Shown: positions 1-9,241, counted from the stretch's first letter. The stretch: 14,214 nucleotides of DNA from Termitomyces sp. T153 (GCA_018296165.2 JACKQL020000290.1:1-14214); one strand, 5' to 3'. Translations and numbers: made by a program. Notes: generated by a model from the letters alone, not told the origin.

Positions 1-1
1 C

Positions 2-172
2 TGTGTGCATCATCTAATTAGTTACCAAGTTACTAATCATGATATTTATGACTTATCCTTGATTAGAGGTACCCTTCCAATTCTTACTGCTGACATTAGT
101 TTTGAAAATCATGTGGAGGCCTTGAAGATGTTTTCTTCTGCCTATGATAAAGGGCTTTTAGAGCTTTTGGAG
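2..172 (+). CDS. Possible exon fragment of an unrecognised gene
   Basis: An open frame enters from the window edge and reads as ordinary protein: a mixed polar/hydrophobic composition with stretches such as LIRGTLPILTADISFEN and SSAYDKGLLELLE. I do not recognise the family. The frame stays open to a TGA at 257-259, but protein-like composition fades after position 172, where GAG is followed by GTTTGT, a possible 5' splice site. No acceptor or following exon is convincing. It could be the tail of a host gene, or of an old transposon gene, cut by the window edge. The codons are AT-rich, unlike the retrotransposon genes to the right. Confidence 0.25.
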
Positions 173-259
173 GTTTGTAGTAACACACCCAAATCCTGTT
201 TAGTCAAAAGCAGGAAAGCATCTCCATGTTTGATTTTTTGTTTTGAATCAATTGACTGA

Positions 260-1050
260 GTTTTCTTATGGCTAAATATTTGGCAAGCAACCTCCAAGAC
301 TGATTGCAACTCTTTAAGTTGCAGAAAGAAATCTGAACTTTCAAGTTACCTTCAAACTTCGAAATTTAAACACTTGTTCTAATTTCTAGTATCATATATA
401 TATAACTACAAATCCTTGCACTTTCAAAAGGAGGTTGAATAAGGGATTGTATATGAATAGGCTCTAAATATTTTTTCATGGCTCACAAGAGTGAAAGTTG
501 GGGCACACTTGCCATCTCCAAGAATAGACCACATTGTGCATTGCCTTCATATTCTCTACATGCTTGTCTATAGTTTCAGTGCTCTTGTCCATTACTCTTA
601 TCACAGTCAACCCTGTAGTCATGCAAGTGAGTTTATTATATTCATTCTTTCAAATATTCAAAGTGATTTACTAATATTTGCATGAACAAGAATATTTAAC
701 ACATACGGTGGCGGCACACCAACTCCATCTACTGTTTTTTATACCAACATTTGTCAATGTATTGATGCAAAATTGTACTATTTGCAGTTGTTTGTCTCAG
801 AGACTCAACCAAACAGTGCTAAATTGACAAGTTTGAGGGCTCACAGTACACTCAAATTCACAACTTTTTTATTGTAGTAAATATATTGATTTAGATTGAT
901 TTTAAATATAAGTTCAAACAAATAAATATGATTCAATTATCACACAAAACCCCAAAATGAAGTCTAGTTTGCATTGTAAGCCTAGATAATCTGCTCCCTA
1001 GAGATTCTGAGCCACATGCCAAACATTGCTTGATGGTCTCAAGATCCCCC
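260..1050. other. AT-rich stretch, no gene recognised
   Basis: About 790 bases of AT-rich sequence. A short plus-strand open frame at 491-685 starts only from a GTG and shows no recognisable motif. I see no RNA gene, LTR or repeat array here. It may contain decayed host or transposon sequence. Confidence 0.5.
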
Positions 1051-1115
1051 TGTCAGGTTCTGCTGACCATGGGGGCTCAGCTACACTGGGCAAGTCCTTA
1101 CCAGGCAGACGTTGA
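1051..1115 (-). repeat. Fragment of a related LTR end
   Basis: About 65 bases match the first bases of the left LTR (1880 onward): TGTCAGGTTC at the edge, then the GGGGGCTCAG, ACACTGG and AGTCCTTAC blocks in the same order with single-base differences and two one-base insertions. Similarity stops near 1115. It shares the terminal TGTCAG...CTGAC inverted repeat. In element orientation this is the 3' end (U5) of an LTR. It is best read as a truncated copy from a related older element, or as a piece left by recombination. Confidence 0.7.
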
Positions 1116-1600
1116 TGAGCCCCAGTTATCACTGAGCACCATTTTTTTGGCATTTTGGACTTAGCAGCAGCTGATTACCTTGAATCCGATACAAGTCACA
1201 ACACTCAGCACATGAGACTTAGCCTGAGGATTGGACTGAAGCACGAGACTTTAGCAACCATGAGACTTACTGATCACAAGAAACATCATGTGGAGTCTGG
1301 AACTTGGGTCTAAATCATCAAGGCCTAGACCCTCCCTAGCGACAATTATTAGCGACCCTAGCGACTCTAGCGATGAAATGGTGTTCTCTTACTATATATG
1401 GACAAATTATCAGACATGTACCTTTTTACTATCATTTCTTTTGCTGAGCTTACCAACATACTTGAATGGCATCTATGCTTCAGGTATTGACATTGGACTC
1501 ATTACTTTTGGTTTCATTCGCAATTAGGTGCTGCCAAGACTTTGCCTATGATTTTTCACTTAGTTACAGACTGACACCTCATATGCACACTAAACACAGT
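1116..1600. other. Unassigned sequence with short TAGCGA(C) repeats
   Basis: No gene recognised. The motif TAGCGA occurs four times between about 1338 and 1375 (CCTAGCGACAATT, TTAGCGACCC, CTAGCGACT, CTAGCGATG). Related GTCGCTAG (1612-1619) and GACGCTAG (1872-1879) lie further right. A plus-strand open frame at 1288-1527 has hydrophobic stretches but nothing identifiable. Confidence 0.4.
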
Positions 1601-1870
1601 GACAGATGCTGTCGCTAGTGGTGCCTATTTGTTTACTTTCCCATACTATACTTTGAAACGTATAAATACTGACTGTACATAGACACTAAAGAGACAGAGA
1701 AGAACAATCGGAGAACTGCTATCTTTGAGCCTACCAGCAAGAGATTTCACTTTGCCTCTTTCGCTCTTTTTATCGCCTTCGACCCAGGCTTAGCAATAAG
1801 CCTCCTTGACTTCAACCTCAACTTAGGTTGGTGCCAACTGTGGGTGCCTATTTTAGTTAATCCAACTTAA
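1601..1870 (+). mobile_element. Possible remnant of another LTR element
   Basis: The stretch looks like the U3/R/U5 part of an unrelated LTR read on the plus strand. It has a TATA-like GTATAAATAC near 1660, then a purine-rich segment and a pyrimidine-rich segment, and then TTGGTGCCAACTGTGGG near 1829, which resembles a tRNA-type primer binding site. No second LTR copy or coding region is present in the window. The large element inserted immediately beyond it. This is inference from composition and order only. Confidence 0.25.
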
Positions 1871-2430
1871 CGACGCTAGTGTCAGGTTCCGCTGACAATG
1901 GGGGCTCAGTACACTGGCGAGTCCTTACTAGGCGGACGCGATGTCCTGCGTTTATAACCAGGCGCCCGGAGTTGGAGTGGAGGTGGGGAAAGCTTGCGAG
2001 GGGTCCCTAGGGATAGCGGCCCAGGTAAGTCCTGAGTGATTCCGAGGGGTCTAAGACCGGAGGTACTGGTCGCTGACCCAGGGTGGGTGTCAGAGCTAGT
2101 TAGTGGGCGCACAAGGAGATTGCGGGGTAGGCGGAGGCTTCTTGGCTGTTGGGGGGCGGGGTCGGGTTGGACAGGGTATTACCGGGGCTTGGTGGGTTCC
2201 GGGGCCGAGCGGGTAGTGAGGTCCGGAGTTGTCGTTAAGAATGTTTAGGTCGTGGCGCGTGTGCGGAGTTCGTACTGATGTAGGGAGCAAGGGAACTTCA
2301 GAGGAACAAAGGAAGTATGTACAGTCGAGACGAGACGGAGACGAGACGAGACTGAGAAAAGATAGATTCGAAACCTAGAAACAGAAATACAGACGAGACG
2401 AGAGACGAAACATAGGAGACCGGTAAAATG

Positions 2431-2443
2431 TAATATCAAGACT
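2431..2443 (-). promoter_or_regulatory. Predicted transcript 5' end / self-primer (3' LTR copy)
   Basis: On the minus strand this reads AGTCTTGATATTA. It starts 32 nt downstream of the TATA box and is perfectly complementary to the 13-nt primer binding site at 11758-11770. Confidence 0.75.
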
Positions 2444-2468
2444 AAAGTTCGAGGAGTTATTCTATGGC

Positions 2469-2475
2469 TTATATA
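2469..2475 (-). promoter_or_regulatory. LTR TATA box (3' LTR copy)
   Basis: TATATAA on the minus strand, within a block of about 60 bases that is almost unchanged between the LTRs. It is placed to start transcription near 2443. In this downstream LTR it would drive transcription out into the left flank. Confidence 0.7.
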
Positions 2476-2878
2476 CCGACTACTGGGTGCCTCCGAGGGC
2501 AGCAGATATGATGGCGGGGGTCGACGGAGCTGTGCTGAGTCGACGGGTGTCGGGTACAATCCAGGGTCGGGCCGCAGCGGTATTCTGATGGGATCAGTTG
2601 GGGGTGCGGCCGCTCCAGGGATGTCATGACACTCCAGGACGGGTCAGGTAAACTAGGGTAGAGGGTCGGGGACGTATGACGTGGCCAGGAATGGAGGGGG
2701 GAGGTTTCAAGGGGGTGTCGATAGTTACGGAGAGGGAGTTGCCGTCGGGGTTTGCTGGAGAAGCGTTGGAGTTGTCCAGTGTGAGTGTCAAAAGTGTGGG
2801 CAGGGTTCCGGGGAGTTAGGCGGGAAATTGGGAGGGGTTGGGAGCAGTGTCTAGGGAGCTAGGGAGCGGGTCGTGACA

Positions 2879-2889
2879 TCACCCCCCCT
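2879..2889 (-). other. Polypurine tract (plus-strand primer)
   Basis: The minus strand reads AGGGGGGGTGA directly against the 3' LTR, preceded by GA. A G-rich purine tract abutting the LTR is the standard site for plus-strand DNA priming. A single T interrupts it. Confidence 0.85.
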
Positions 2890-2953
2890 TCAGCGTCGAG
2901 ACCCTTGAGACGCGGGGAGCGAGTCGGGGATCGGTAGGGCATGGGAATCGAAG

Positions 2954-2971
2954 TTGATCAATATTGATCAA
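2954..2971. promoter_or_regulatory. Perfect 18-bp palindrome upstream of the antisense gene
   Basis: TTGATCAATATTGATCAA is identical to its own reverse complement and AT-rich inside a GC-rich region. It lies 121 bases upstream of the antisense gene's ATG, between the polypurine tract and that gene. Its form fits a dimeric DNA-binding protein's operator. Function is inferred. Confidence 0.5.
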
Positions 2972-3044
2972 ACCGCAGCGAGCGGCGGCGGCGTGGGGAA
3001 GGAAGTCGAGGTGCGGCCGCCGTTCGTCAGGGGCCCCTTCTTGA

Positions 3045-3055
3045 TTTATTAAAAA
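3045..3055 (+). promoter_or_regulatory. TATA-like element of the antisense gene
   Basis: TTTATTAAAAA lies 36 bases before the ATG at 3092, in otherwise GC-rich sequence. The spacing would give a very short 5' leader. This is a position-based guess. Confidence 0.35.
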
Positions 3056-3091
3056 GGGTGGACGCACCCAGGAGTCCGCCAGCTTGTCACA

Positions 3092-4770
3092 ATGTCTTCT
3101 TCAGCTTATTCTCCCACAGCATCTAGGTCGCCGTCCCCGCCTTCCCAGCCGTCATCCTCCGAAGATTCAGAGGGTCGCCGAGATCGCCGTCGGGTCGAGG
3201 CGATGTACCGTAGTCGTGAGTGCGGCCCGTTCCCTGTACCCCAGAACACTGACTGTCCCTTCGCAGAGTTGTCCGCGGCCGTGGCTGGTCCCTCAGGGCC
3301 ACCGTCTGGTGCAGATGCAACGCAGCCCCCGGCGGGTGTGGTCACTTCTATGCGTTCCAAGTCTGGCATTTGCCCGGGGGTGGTCCGGCTTGTCCCAGAG
3401 GGTTCGAGGGTGGTACAGGCGGAGGTGACGCCGGAGCAGTTTGCCGAGGTGGTGGGCCGGGCAAGGGGTCCCCCCACCCTTGAGTGGTGTCAGGCGGCGG
3501 CCCCGGTGAGTGGTCATTTAGCTTCATGTTTCCCGAACCAACATGCCCCTGCAGTGTGCATCTTGTACCTGACGAGGGGAGCAGTGCGAGTTTGAGGAGC
3601 CAGCATCGGGGGTACGGCAGGACACGTCAGTGTGTCTCCCATGCTGTTCGCGGCACGAGAAGTGCTCCGTCACTCTGAGCTGGCGGGCCATTTGCGTCGC
3701 GGCAGAGCAAGGGTGGGATCAGGGTTGGGTCGCAGCGCAGCTGGAGGAAGGGCGGAAGGGCAGGGTGTCGGGGAGGGGCTCCGGGGCTGGGGAAGGGGAG
3801 CGGGTTAGCGTGCCTGTCATGAAGGTGGGCCCTCTGCGGGGTGGACGGAGGGAGGGGGCCCCTTCCAGGCAGGAGAAAGGGAAACGGAGGGCGTCCCCTT
3901 CACCCGAGGCGGGTCCCAGTAAGCGGGCGCGGGGCGAGCAGGTAATGGGGGGCCCCCCTGGTTCCGCGGTGTATTCCCCTACGTCCGGAGCCCCCGTTGA
4001 GCAGTCCGCGGACAGGTCGTGGTCGGTGGCGGAGGCCTATCTGCGGCGTCGGGTAGAGGGCTTGGAACGGTTGTTGGTCGCACGCGAGGAGGAGATTCAG
4101 GGGGTACGTGAGGAGAGGGACGGGGCTCGACGGGAGTTGGACGGGGTTCGGAGGGAACGGGACCTGGCGCGGAAAGACAAGGACGTCGCCGTTGGGACTG
4201 CCGCGGAGCGATTATCTCGTCTGCAGGAGTTGGAGGTGCGGACGGTGCATTTGCAAGTGCGGGCGGAGGCAGCGGAGGTGGTGACGCAGCAGGCAAGAGG
4301 CTCAGGGGTGCAGGAGACTCAGCAGGGTTCCAGCGCTGGGGAAGTCCGGGCGGCGGCGGGAGGAGTGGCTTGCCAACGAGGCGGCCTCGGGCCGGCGAGG
4401 AGTGCTTCGTGAGTGGTTTCCCCGCTTTCTTCTCCTAAGCGCTGATTCAGGTTCCCCAGACTGGGCCCGGGAGCATCGCATCCTTCTCGACGGGGCGTCG
4501 GCAGCGCTGGGGTCCATCCACGATGGGTTGGCGAGGATGCCCGGGGACCTTCCGCCGGAGTTGGGTCAAGGGGTTACGCAGATGGGGCGTCTGTTGGCAG
4601 GGCATCGGCGGAGGGCGACGGCAGACCCCGGGGCGTGGTGGGAGGTAGCGACGGACGTGGGGGAACCGCTCCCCGGGCAACCCGAGGTTCTGGCGGCGGT
4701 AGTGGCACAGTTGGAGGTGGTCATGGTGGGAAGGGTAGCGGGGTTAGGGTCGGAGGAGGAGGGAGAGTGA
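3092..4770 (+). CDS. Antisense accessory gene: Cys-cluster, NLS and coiled-coil protein (spliced, one frameshift)
   Basis: Lies inside the element but opposite to gag-pol, between the end of pol and the 3' LTR. The ATG at 3092 has A at -3. Exon 1 (3092-3505, 138 codons) is Ser/Pro-rich, then more ordered. A 79-nt intron (3506-3584) joins it in frame to exon 2. Splicing brings together cysteines at about residues 133, 139, 155, 158 and 165; the last three (CX2CX6C) match half of a Zn2Cys6 cluster. Basic clusters GKRRA and SKRAR near residues 236-254 look like a bipartite nuclear signal. A charged coiled coil spans about 290-380. Near 4350, in a G-rich CGG run, the coding sense moves one frame: frame 0 runs to 4412, but REEWLANEA, REWFPRF and DWAREHRILLDG read in the next frame to the TGA at 4770, with an acidic tail. 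A one-base insertion explains this; a second intron is possible. Total is about 530 residues. I do not recognise the family; DNA binding is inferred. Confidence 0.65.
3506..3584 (+). other. Predicted intron of the antisense gene
   Basis: GTGAGT donor, CTGAC branch-point candidate at 3568-3572 and GCAG acceptor ending at 3584. The 79-nt length is typical of basidiomycete introns. Exon 1 ends in phase 0, and the next exon opens at once into the long downstream frame. An earlier acceptor at 3554 would give a stop within six codons. Confidence 0.7.
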
Positions 4771-5000
4771 GGGGAATTCGGACCCCGTCGCTGACTTGTT
4801 CCCTGCCCCTTTCTTGTTCGAGTATATACCTGTACATCGTTTGTGCCTATACAGTCTTTGGACCCTCTGCTGAGTGTGGGGAGTTTCAGATAGAGCGAGG
4901 AGAGGAGTAAATGGAAACACGTAGGAGAGTATTGGTGGGAGTTGAATCCCTGGTGAACCCAGAGGCGGGGGTTACGCCCACTATTGCCATCTGTGTTGGG
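4771..5000. other. Convergent gap between pol and the antisense gene
   Basis: The antisense gene (plus) and pol (minus) end facing each other 230 bases apart. The gap is TA-richer near 4820-4855, with TATATACCTGTACA, which could serve 3'-end formation of the plus-strand transcript. A plus-strand open frame at 4911-5717 is a shadow of integrase. Confidence 0.4.
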
Positions 5001-8000
5001 TCAGTCCCGGGGATTCCGGGGCTTGGCGGGATTCCGTCGGTGGAAGTCCCGGAGTTCGTCGGGGGCTCTGTCGAGGTTCTTTCGGAGTTCCCACGTATCG
5101 TCCTCAGGTCTGTAGCCCTTCCAGCGGACCAAGTACTGGAGTTGGCCGCGAACTACCCAGGAGTCGAGGATCTCGTCGACCTCATAGTGATACTTGTCCT
5201 CGACTTCGACGGGGGGCGGTCGGCTGGGGTGTTGGCTGGGGAAGGGGTCTGGGGCGTGCCTTTCAAGGAGTCGAACGTGGAACACAGGGTGGAGGCCCTT
5301 CAGGCCTGGAGGCAGGTCGAGCTTGTAAGCGTGGGTGGAGACCTTCCGAAGGATCTTGAATGGACCGAGGCGTTTGTGGTCGAGTTTGATAGAAGGCCTC
5401 CGGGTCTTAAGATTTCGTCGGTCGAGCCAGACCAAGGTGCCGGGAGGCCAGTCGGGGGTCGGCTGGTGACGGGCGTCGGCGTGCTTGGAGTAGGCTTGGT
5501 TGGCGGTGTTGATCTCGTCCCGGAGGAATTGGTGGAGGGAGCGGAGGTCCTCAGCGACTTTGTGGGCAACATGGGAGGGGATGTCCTTGAGGGACAGCGT
5601 GAGTTGGGGATTGTAGCCCTTGTTGGCGTAAAAGGGGGAAACTCCGGTGGCGGAGTGAGGCGTGTTGTTGTAGGTGAATTCAGCGAGGGGAAGCTCCGCG
5701 CGCCAGTCGTTCTGTAAATAGTTAACATAGAGGCGAAGATACTGTTCTAACGTCTGGTTTACGTGCTCGGTTTGCCCGTCGGTTTCCGGGTGGTAGGCGG
5801 TAGAGAGGCTGGTCTTGATCTCGAGCGCCTTGCACAGCGATTGCCAGAAATGAGACACGAATAGGGGCCCACGGTCGGAGACGATGTCATCAGGAAGTCC
5901 GTGTTTGGAGAATACGTGTTCTAGAAATAGTTTGGCGAAATCCGGGGCGGTGTCAGTGGTGTGGCAGGGAATAAAGAGGGCTTGCTTGGTAAGGCAGCAG
6001 ACGACGACGAGGATTGCGTCGAAACCTTTGGAGTCGGGGAGTTCGACGATATGATCCATTGATATTGAAGACTAGGGGCGGCGACCGACGGGGAGGGGTT
6101 TCAGTAATCCGTGGGGGCGATGGCGGGGGACCTTGGCCCGTAGGCAGGGTTCGCAGGCCCTCACGTACCGCGTGACGTCCTTCTTCATTCCTGGCCAAAA
6201 ATAAGTCCGGGAGATGAGTTGAAGGGTCTTACAAATTCCTGGGTGCCCCCGGAGTTTGTAATCGTGGTGCTGCCGGAGTATGTCGAGGCGAATGGACTTA
6301 TGGTCCGGGGCGTAGATTTGTCCACTCTGGAGCAGCAGGCGGTGGTCCAGGGATAGCGAAAAGGGGTTGTCTATGCTCGATTTGTCGGGGTTGTTGCGGG
6401 GGTCGTGCTGGTTGAAGAAGGGGTCCGGGGGTGAATTCCTGATTTGCTGTAGGATTCCTTCTTCGTTTAAAATCAGCACGGCATGTAGATATTCAGGTGG
6501 GATTACCACTCAATGGTTGAATGCATTTCGTTTGGTTTTGAACGATTTCTTTGGATACACGTCGGGTCTCCGAGTGAGGGCGTCAGGCTTTGCGCCGAGT
6601 CGCCTGGGGCGGTAGTGAATGGTAAAATCATACTCCAAAAGGGTTTCGGACCATCGAGCCTGGCGGCGGCTGAGCTGTTTCGTGGTCGTGAAATATTGCA
6701 GGTTATTGTGGTCGGAGTAGACTTGGATGCGGTGCGGGGACCCTTCGAGGTAGGCCCACCACTGACGAAAGGCTTCGACGATTGCAAGGAGTTCCTTGTT
6801 GTAAATGTCGTAGTTGAGCTCCGCCGGGATCATTGATCGGGTGTAGAAGGCGACGGGGCAGAGATCCTTGCCCTCCGAGTTCGACTGGGAGAGTATCCCG
6901 GCGATAGCGTAGTCGGAGGCGTCACATTCGAGCACGATCGGTAGGGAGGGGTCGAAATGGCGGAGGACCAGAGCGGAGGTGAAGGCCTTCTTCAGGAGGA
7001 GGAATACGCTCTGGCACTTGCTGTCCCAATCCCAAGGGGTGTCTTTCCTTGTGAGCCGGTTGAGGGGTTTGGTGATTCTGGAGTAGTTGTCGATGAAGCG
7101 GCGATAGAAGTTAGCAAACCCCAAGAATGACTGTACCTCCTTGACGTTCCGCGGGGAGGGCCAGCTGAGTATCGCGTTGACCTTGGCGGGGTCCATGCGC
7201 ACACCGTCGGGGGTGACGATGACCCCGAGATATTCGACTTCCGCTGTGTGGAATGAGCACTTTTCGGGTTTAGCATGAAGGTGATACTCTCGGAGTCGTT
7301 CCAGGACACAGCGGACGTGCTCCGAATGCTCCACCGGCAAATTTGAGTAGATCAGGATATCGTCCAAATATACGATGACAAAGACGTTGTTCATGTCGTG
7401 AAAGATGTCGTTCATGAAGTACTGGAAGGTGGCGGGGGAGTTAGTCATTCCGAAGGGCATTACGAGATACTCAAAGAGGCCGTAGCGGGTGCGAAAGGCG
7501 GTCTTCCATTCATGCCCCGGGGCGATCCGGACGTTGTTGTAGCTGGAACAAAGGTCGATTTTTGTGTAAATCTTGGCGCTGCGAAGGCGATCAACAAGGT
7601 CTCCGATTAAGGGGAGGGGATACCGGTTCTTCTTGGTGACTTTGTTGAGTCCCCGATAATCCACACAGAGTCGGAGGGATCCGTCTTTTTTCTTGGCGAA
7701 CAGAACCGGAGCACCAGCCGCGGAGATCGAGGGACGTATGAAACCTTTGCCGAGCATCTCGTCGAGGTACTCCTTCAGGGCCTGGAGCTCGATTTCGGAC
7801 ATGTTGTAGATCTTGCCAAACGGGGGTGAGGTGCCTTCTTCAAGGTCGATCTGGTGGTCGTAGGAGCGGTGCGGAGGGAGTTCCTTGGCACTTCCTTCGG
7901 AGAACACGTTAGCAAACTTATGATACTCCGGGGGAACTACTTCGGATAGGATCTGTTCCTCTGTCTTCTTTTCTGGCGTGGTAGTCCCTGCGCGGAGGTA

Positions 8001-8222
8001 TTCCTCCAGTAGGGCTGGCGTGACTTGCAACTGGAAGGCGGGGGTGCCTTCTTGTAGGAGGCGCGCGAAGGGGACGGCACCGATGATTTTAATGTCGAGG
8101 TTTCCGGAGTCAATGGGACCGGGTCCCGTAGGTGTAGCAGTCGGATCCGGGGTGGCGTCGGGGTCCGGGATAGGCTGGAAGCGGAGGTGGATGGCGGCTG
8201 CTAAGCTTGCTTCGGGGCTGGG

Positions 8223-8984
8223 GAATTGCATGGTAAGGTTCTTCCAGTTGATGTCGGGGTTGACGTCTCGCAGCCACGGGAGTCCGAGCACGATCGGGGT
8301 CGACGGGGGTAGTTGGGTAACGAGGAGTCGGGCCTGGAACTGCAGGTCGTTATTGAGGGTGAGGGTGTTGTCGTGGTACTGCGTGATTCTTGTCGTGGCG
8401 GGGCTCCCATCGAAGAGTTGGAGCTTGAGGGGTTTGTCGAGGTCGTTGCGTCAGAGGTCAAGTTGGTTGCTGACAAAGACACCGGAGGCGCCGCTGTCTA
8501 CGAGGGCGGGAAGTTCCTTGAGCGAGCTGCCAAGTCGGACATAGATGACAAACGATTGCGCAGACCTAGAGCGAAGTTGCGGCAGGGTCCGGGGTTGGTT
8601 GATCGTGGCCTCGGAGCTCTCGGAGGGGGGTGGGACATGGAAGGGTACCAGTCCGGAATCGGCGGGGTTGTCCCGGTCGAGGCGTAGGGTGAGACTGGGC
8701 CAATTGACGCAGGGATTGGTGGAGCGGAGCCATGAGAACCCTAAGACGACAGGGGCGGAGGGGTGTAGTTTTGTGACGAGTAGCCGGAGTTCTTGCTGTT
8801 GTCCGTCAGCGAAGGTCAGGGTCGTTTCTAGGCAATGAGTGATGTCTCCCGCTGGGGTAGAGTCTCCGTCAAAGAGTTTGAGGGGGATCGGGGCGGGGAG
8901 ATGGCGGAGGGGTTGTGGGGCGAGCGCTGCCAGGGATTCATCAACAAAGTTATCGGTGGCACCGCTGTCGACTAGTGTGGGGAC
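8223..8984 (-). other. Tandem duplicated retropepsin-like domains within pol
   Basis: Repeat 1 (about 8984-8679) has LVDSGATDNFV, LKLFDGD, LLVTKLHPSAPVVLGFSWL and NWPSLTL. Repeat 2 (about 8513-8223) has LVDSGASGVFV, LQLFDGS, LLVTQLPPSTPIVLGLPWL and NWKNLTM. Order and spacing match, the two Asp codons (8969-8967 and 8498-8496) are 157 residues apart, and identity looks near 45%. Both keep the DSG catalytic motif. The TGA at 8451 lies in repeat 2, 15 codons after its Asp codon. Confidence 0.85.
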
Positions 8985-9151
8985 GGGTTTGTCAGTGAAG
9001 GGGAGAGTGGTGCGGAGGAGGAGGTTTGTGGAGGAGTGGGAGGGGAGGTGTGCTGGGGGGTTGTCCGGGGCAAGCATCATTGTGCGGAGAAGTGTGGCTG
9101 GGGCGGAGAAGACGTCGGGATGTGGTCCACGGTCTAGTGCGTCTTCCAGAC

Positions 9152-9185
9152 CTAAACCGCCAACTTGTTTTCCGTGAACTGGTAG
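9152..9185 (-). promoter_or_regulatory. Gag-Pol overlap, -1 frame, possible slippery site
   Basis: Gag ends at TAG 9152-9154, while the pol frame is open from 9185, so they overlap by 34 nt with pol in the -1 frame. GGAAAAC (9173-9167 on the minus strand) lies in the overlap and is the only slippery-like heptamer. It is not a perfect X XXY YYZ motif (G GAA AAC in the Gag frame). A later indel could instead have created the overlap. Confidence 0.45.
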
Positions 9186-9241
9186 TTACAGTCTTCTCCG
9201 TCGATCGTCCACACGGCGCGTCCCATCACCTGTCGTTTAGG

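Larger units (their letters stand above)
1880..2878 (-). repeat. 3' LTR (999 bp)
   Basis: Direct repeat of 11771-12761, beginning TGTCAGGTTC and ending TCGTGACA on the plus strand. In element orientation U3 is about 2878-2444 and R plus U5 about 2443-1880, judged from the TATA box and predicted start site. Identity to the other LTR is roughly 88% by eye, mostly transitions. Part of the 8-bp length difference is a doubled CTAGGGAG near 2851-2866 that is single in the other LTR. Confidence 0.96.
5001..9185 (-). pseudogene. pol: Pol polyprotein: tandem protease, RT, RNase H, integrase, chromodomain (three stops)
   Basis: One frame of 1394 codons on the minus strand, open from the TAA at 9186 to the TGA at 5001, interrupted by TGA 8451, TGA 6510 and TAG 6072. 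Residues are counted from 9185. Two retropepsin-like domains have VDSGAT at about 72-77 and VDSGAS at about 229-234. Reverse transcriptase has the first Asp at about 544 and YLDD at 606-609. RNase H has Asp 755, Glu 798 and Asp 825. Integrase has an HHCC finger (GHPG, CEPC) at about 974-1014, then Asp 1044, Asp 1104 and Glu 1140 with the usual 35-residue spacing. The GPF/Y module is LGPFKIL, and the C-terminal chromodomain (about 1333-1387) has YEVDEIL, RWKGY and TWE. All catalytic residues are present. Conserved Arg appears as Cys or His in LCSSY, GICKTL and TEHVNQ. The TAG sits where related integrases have Trp (RP-W-SS before SMDH). The intact protein would copy and integrate the element. 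Confidence 0.95.

Noticed and set aside
2620..2629. TGTCATGACA palindrome inside the left LTR
   Set aside because: Altered in the other LTR, short, and likely chance or part of U3.
3092..4770. Envelope-like gene after pol
   Set aside because: The gene is on the opposite strand and shows no signal peptide or membrane segment.
4911..5717. Plus-strand open frame of 268 codons
   Set aside because: It lies antisense to the integrase C-terminus and chromodomain; composition is dictated by the opposite strand and no motif is seen.
7978..8544. Plus-strand open frame of 188 codons
   Set aside because: Shadow of the protease/RT region of pol on the other strand.
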